From the NCBI GenBank assembly GCA_024233215.1, contig JACKPW010000003.1, positions 310,001 through 374,000 on the forward strand: 64,000 nucleotides of DNA, written 5' to 3'. The DNA comes from Verrucomicrobiales bacterium (lineage in GTDB: Bacteria; Verrucomicrobiota; Verrucomicrobiia; Limisphaerales; J093). Below the pieces are notes generated by a model, which saw nothing but the letters and a program-made list of their open reading frames with translations, was not told the origin of the DNA and ran no database searches. Made by a program: the position numbers and the translations under genes. Positions within the stretch are counted from its first letter, which is position 1. Each line of letters starts with the position of its first letter. Of the stretch, positions 61,362-64,000 are shown piece by piece.

Positions 61362-61426
61362 GCAGGTATTTTGGGCTACCTGTTCCAGGTATTTCTCTAC
61401 CTGTTCCGGAAGGGGGGAACAGGTAG
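61362..61426 (-). promoter_or_regulatory. Array of CAGGTA/TACCTG half-sites
   Basis: ctacctgttcc occurs at 61376-61386 and 61397-61407, exactly 21 bp apart (two helical turns), with the inverted copy ggaacaggtag at 61416-61426 and caggtatttt/caggtatttc before each direct copy. It lies in the 129-bp leader between the LuxR-type regulator and the receiver gene, a good candidate binding site for the upstream regulator. The 61397/61416 pair can also form a hairpin. Confidence 0.6.
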
Positions 61427-61440
61427 GGGGCTTCCGGAGT

Positions 61441-62094
61441 TCACAGACGGCCCCGGTGCAGGAGGGCGAACTGGAGCAGGCTGTGGCTTCCTTGGAGATC
61501 GAGCTTTCGGGCGATGTTGCGGCGGTGGGTTTCGATGGTGTGTGGGCTCACCCCGACCTCGACCGCGATTTCCCTCGTTGTCCGCCCCTCCGCCACCTGC
61601 AGGAGAACCCTGCGTTCGGTGGGGGAGAGCGCGTCCAGCCCGGGTTTCTCCCGACGCAACTCAGCCGCCCGGCGGGTGCGCTTGAGCAGGCTGCGCGAGA
61701 CGGCGGGGCTCAGGTAGATTTCCCCGTCCCGCACCATTCGCAGACAGGCGAGAATGTCGCTGACGGCGTTGTCCTTGAGGACGAAGCCAAAGACCCCGGC
61801 ATCGAGTGCCTCGCCGAAGAGGCCCTCCTCGTTGTACATGGTGAGGATGATCACGCGGGTGGGCAGTCCTCGCTGGGTCACCTGGCGGAGCAGTTCCAGC
61901 CCGTTGAGCCCGGGCATTTCCCAGTCCACCACGGCGATGCCGGGGCGGCGCTCCTCAATCAGGGCCAGGGCGGCCAGGCCGTCATCCGCCTCCCCGACGA
62001 TCAGGAATCCCTCGTCCAAGCCGATGGCCGACTTCAACCCGAACCGGAACATCGGATGATCGTCGGCCAGAATCACGGTGGTCGCATCACTCAT
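61441..62094 (-). CDS. NarL/FixJ-type response regulator (receiver + LuxR HTH)
   Basis: 217 residues. The receiver domain has 'VILADDHPMFRFGL' (DD), phospho-Asp in 'GIAVVDWEMPGLNG', 'ILTMYNEE' and 'GFVLKDNA'. The LuxR-type HTH is 'LSPTERRVLLQVAEGRTTREIAVEVGVSPHTIETHRRNIARKLDLQ'. The start overlaps the end of the sensor kinase gene by 8 bp, so they form a two-component pair. It likely binds the half-site array downstream. Confidence 0.95.
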   Translation of the reverse strand: MSDATTVILADDHPMFRFGLKSAIGLDEGFLIVGEADDGLAALALIEERRPGIAVVDWEMPGLNGLELLRQVTQRGLPTRVIILTMYNEEGLFGEALDAGVFGFVLKDNAVSDILACLRMVRDGEIYLSPAVSRSLLKRTRRAAELRREKPGLDALSPTERRVLLQVAEGRTTREIAVEVGVSPHTIETHRRNIARKLDLQGSHSLLQFALLHRGRL

Positions 62095-64000
62095 CGGTCT
62101 GCCTGGTCAGCGGGAGAGTCAGCCAGAGCCGGGTGCCGTGGCCCGGGGCACTGTCGATCTCCATCCGCCCGCCCATGAGCCGAGCACGCTCCCTCATGCC
62201 CTGCAACCCCAAACCGACCTTGCCCTGCTGCTCGAGTCGCGTCAGTTCGAAGCCGCGGCCGTTGTCGGAAATCTCCACCTCGATGGCGTCCTGCGTGGGG
62301 TGGATCCGGCATTGCAGGCGGGTGGCCTGGGCGTGGCGGATGACGTTGTTCAAGCCTTCCTGGATCAGTCGGTAGAGGTTGATGGAATCGTCCCCGTGCA
62401 GCAGGGGGTCCACCTCGCGGACGTCCACCACCACCGCGATCCCGGTCGACGCCTGCAGACGTTCCAACATCAACCGAAGGGCCTTGGTCAGGCCGAGTTG
62501 GTCGAGTTCCGCCGGGCGCAGTGCCCGCGAAATCGTCCGCACCTCATTCAGGGCGGTGCCGAGAGCCTCTGCGATCTCGGTGAAGCGTGGTTCCAGCTCG
62601 GTGGCGGAGGGCGGCTTCATGGCGCCGAGCAGGGCCAGGTTCTTGGCGACCAGGAGGTTCTGGCCGAGGCCGTCGTGCAGCTCCCCGGCGATCCGTTTGC
62701 GCTCCGCTTCCTGGGAGTGGAGCAGTTGGCGCGAGAAGCTCTCCTGCAGGGCGCGGCGCTGTTCCAACTGGCGGAGCCGCCACTGGTAGAAGAGGGTGGC
62801 GACCCCGATGAGCAGCATCCACCCGGCGACGTGCACCGAGACGCGCTGCCACCAGGCCGGCAGGGCCGTTACCATCAGACCGGCCCCCTTCTCGTTCCAG
62901 ATGCCATGACTGTTGGCGGCGGTGACCCGGAAGCGATGTTGGCCGGGAGGCAGCTTGTGATACGCGGCGGAGCGTTCGGTCCCCGCGTCCTGAGGCGCCG
63001 GATCGACCCCCTCGAGCTGATAGCGGAAGCGGTTCTGGGCGGCGTTATTCAGACCCAGCGCGGTGAAGTGAATCTCCAGGCGGTTGCCTCCCGGCGGGAC
63101 CACGATCCCGCCCTCACGGCGCAGGTCCAACGGTTGATCGTCCAGCCACGCCTCCTCGATGTGGACCAGGGGAATGCCGGTGGTCTTCCGCTCGGCCGCC
63201 CATTCCGGCGGATCGATCACCGCAGCTCCCCGGGCCGTGGCCGCCCAGATCCTCCCGTCTCGCGACTTCATCAGGCCTTTGCCCCAACCGCGACCAGCGA
63301 TGGACGGCAGTCCGCTCGACTGGCCGAACCACTCCACCGCAGGCGCAGTTCCCGGCTGGAAGTCCCGTTTCAACCGGAAGACGCCCTGCGACGGAGTCAA
63401 CCCCCAAAGCCCCCCGACGTTGTCGGACTCCACGGCAATGACTTCCATTGGCCGGTCGGTGTTACCCAACGGCACTTCCCCCCAACCATCCTCCTCCTGT
63501 CGCTGCAGCGCCGGGTTGCGGCCGTACACCCAGGTGCGGAACTCTGGATCGACGTGAATCCCGACCGCGTCCTGACGGAGCAAACGCTCGGAATGCGGCA
63601 GTACCTCCCAGCCGCCGTCCTTAAGCGGTCGCAGCAGCCCGACGCCGAGGGCCAGCGCACGCAGTTGCCCGGTGGCGTTGCCGTGAACCAGAACCGTGCC
63701 CGCCTCGTGGCCGAGGGTTTCCAGCGACTCGCGCAGCAGCCGGCCGTCAGACAGGTGCCACAAACCATCACCACTCCCCGCCCACAAGATGCCGCCGACC
63801 GAAACGAGGCCGTTGAAGTACGGGGCGGGCGCCCCGGACTCCGTGGAGATGACCACCGGTTCGATCCGACCCTCAGCCCATCTCCAGATCTCGCTTCGGC
63901 TGGCCACCCAGACCGGTCCCCGAGGGTCGGCTTCGAGAAGGACGACGGAGGACGGTGTGGGGATCACGGCCAACAGCGTGCCCGTGGGAGAGTAACGCAA
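62087..64000 (-). CDS. Sensor histidine kinase with ligand-binding propeller (N-terminus outside window)
   Basis: The visible 637 residues include periplasmic propeller-like blades ('ILWAGSGDGLWHLSDG', 'KSRDGRIWAATARGAAVIDP'), a Y_Y_Y domain ('FHFTALGLNNAAQNRFRYQLEGVD…HRFRVTAANSHGIWN'), one membrane span ('VAGWMLLIGVATLFYQWRL'), HisKA_3 with 'ERKRIAGELHDGLGQNL' (His) and HATPase ('GLNNVIRHAQA', 'ISDNGRGFE', 'GLGLQGMRERARLMGG'). This matches Verrucomicrobia/Bacteroides two-component regulator propeller kinases. It overlaps the regulator gene by 8 bp. Confidence 0.92.
   Translation of the reverse strand: MRYSPTGTLLAVIPTPSSVVLLEADPRGPVWVASRSEIWRWAEGRIEPVVISTESGAPAPYFNGLVSVGGILWAGSGDGLWHLSDGRLLRESLETLGHEAGTVLVHGNATGQLRALALGVGLLRPLKDGGWEVLPHSERLLRQDAVGIHVDPEFRTWVYGRNPALQRQEEDGWGEVPLGNTDRPMEVIAVESDNVGGLWGLTPSQGVFRLKRDFQPGTAPAVEWFGQSSGLPSIAGRGWGKGLMKSRDGRIWAATARGAAVIDPPEWAAERKTTGIPLVHIEEAWLDDQPLDLRREGGIVVPPGGNRLEIHFTALGLNNAAQNRFRYQLEGVDPAPQDAGTERSAAYHKLPPGQHRFRVTAANSHGIWNEKGAGLMVTALPAWWQRVSVHVAGWMLLIGVATLFYQWRLRQLEQRRALQESFSRQLLHSQEAERKRIAGELHDGLGQNLLVAKNLALLGAMKPPSATELEPRFTEIAEALGTALNEVRTISRALRPAELDQLGLTKALRLMLERLQASTGIAVVVDVREVDPLLHGDDSINLYRLIQEGLNNVIRHAQATRLQCRIHPTQDAIEVEISDNGRGFELTRLEQQGKVGLGLQGMRERARLMGGRMEIDSAPGHGTRLWLTLPLTRQTDE

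Noticed and set aside
1..64000. CRISPR array
   Set aside because: I saw no series of regularly spaced 25-40 bp repeats with unique spacers; the only tandem repeats are the coding propeller repeats.

Overview
The window is about 65% GC bacterial DNA with densely packed genes. It most resembles a member of the Verrucomicrobiota, probably the Limisphaerales/Pedosphaera side (subdivision 3). Pointers are a PEP-CTERM protein, secreted proteins ending in the 'VEAS.DLT.W.A...RFYRA' style, twin-arginine Gfo/Idh/MocA and sugar-isomerase-like proteins, FHA and zinc-ribbon proteins, and many short palindromic repeats between genes. This placement is inferred from gene content, not from a phylogenetic marker.

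Layout. 1-7.4 kb: L-2-hydroxyglutarate oxidase, a thioredoxin-fold protein, a secreted beta-helix protein, a DUF4160/DUF2442 pair and a twin-arginine metallophosphoesterase. 7.4-12.3 kb: an accessory island. A 206-bp direct repeat flanks a decayed mobile element with long inverted ends, carrying the remains of a DUF4338 (DruA-like) gene and a Tn5/IS4-type transposase; two hypothetical genes follow. 12.4-31.3 kb: a 1423-residue secreted protein, then housekeeping genes (RluA-type pseudouridine synthase, PUR-like nucleic-acid-binding protein, rsfS-nadD, cstA, tgt, ctaA-ctaB) and two paralogous zinc-ribbon membrane proteins. 31.3-36.6 kb: an overlapping nucleotidyltransferase/small-protein pair, two divergent twin-arginine sugar-metabolism proteins and an FHA protein. 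36.7-38.4 kb: an intact IS110-family element between two REP-like repeats. 38.5-43.4 kb: a MacA/MacB-type efflux operon with a GbsR/MarR regulator. 45.5-48.6 kb: a PAS-sigma54 activator, a good sigma-54 promoter, two NifX/NifB-type cofactor-binding proteins (one with a natural polyhistidine tail) and a ferritin-like protein. 48.6-54.6 kb: inositol monophosphatase, bamD-lptE, hisD-hisC and tRNA-Ile2(CAU). 54.8-64 kb: a PEP-CTERM protein, then a minus-strand operon of histidine kinase, NarL-type regulator, receiver-only regulator, a 1175-residue protein with two blocks of seven propeller repeats and a peptidase S74 chaperone tail, and a secreted dockerin-like protein.

Most notable: (1) the two-component/S74 operon at 55.9-64 kb, with overlapping start and stop codons and an array of CAGGTA/TACCTG half-sites before the second regulator; (2) the compact sigma-54/NifX/ferritin cluster; (3) the decayed DUF4338 + Tn5-like element nested in repeats; (4) the IS110 element, a candidate bridge-RNA locus, sitting among REP-like palindromes; (5) palindromic repeats whose first bases form the stop codons of neighbouring genes; (6) a C7 tract that puts the natural start of the PEP-CTERM gene out of frame.
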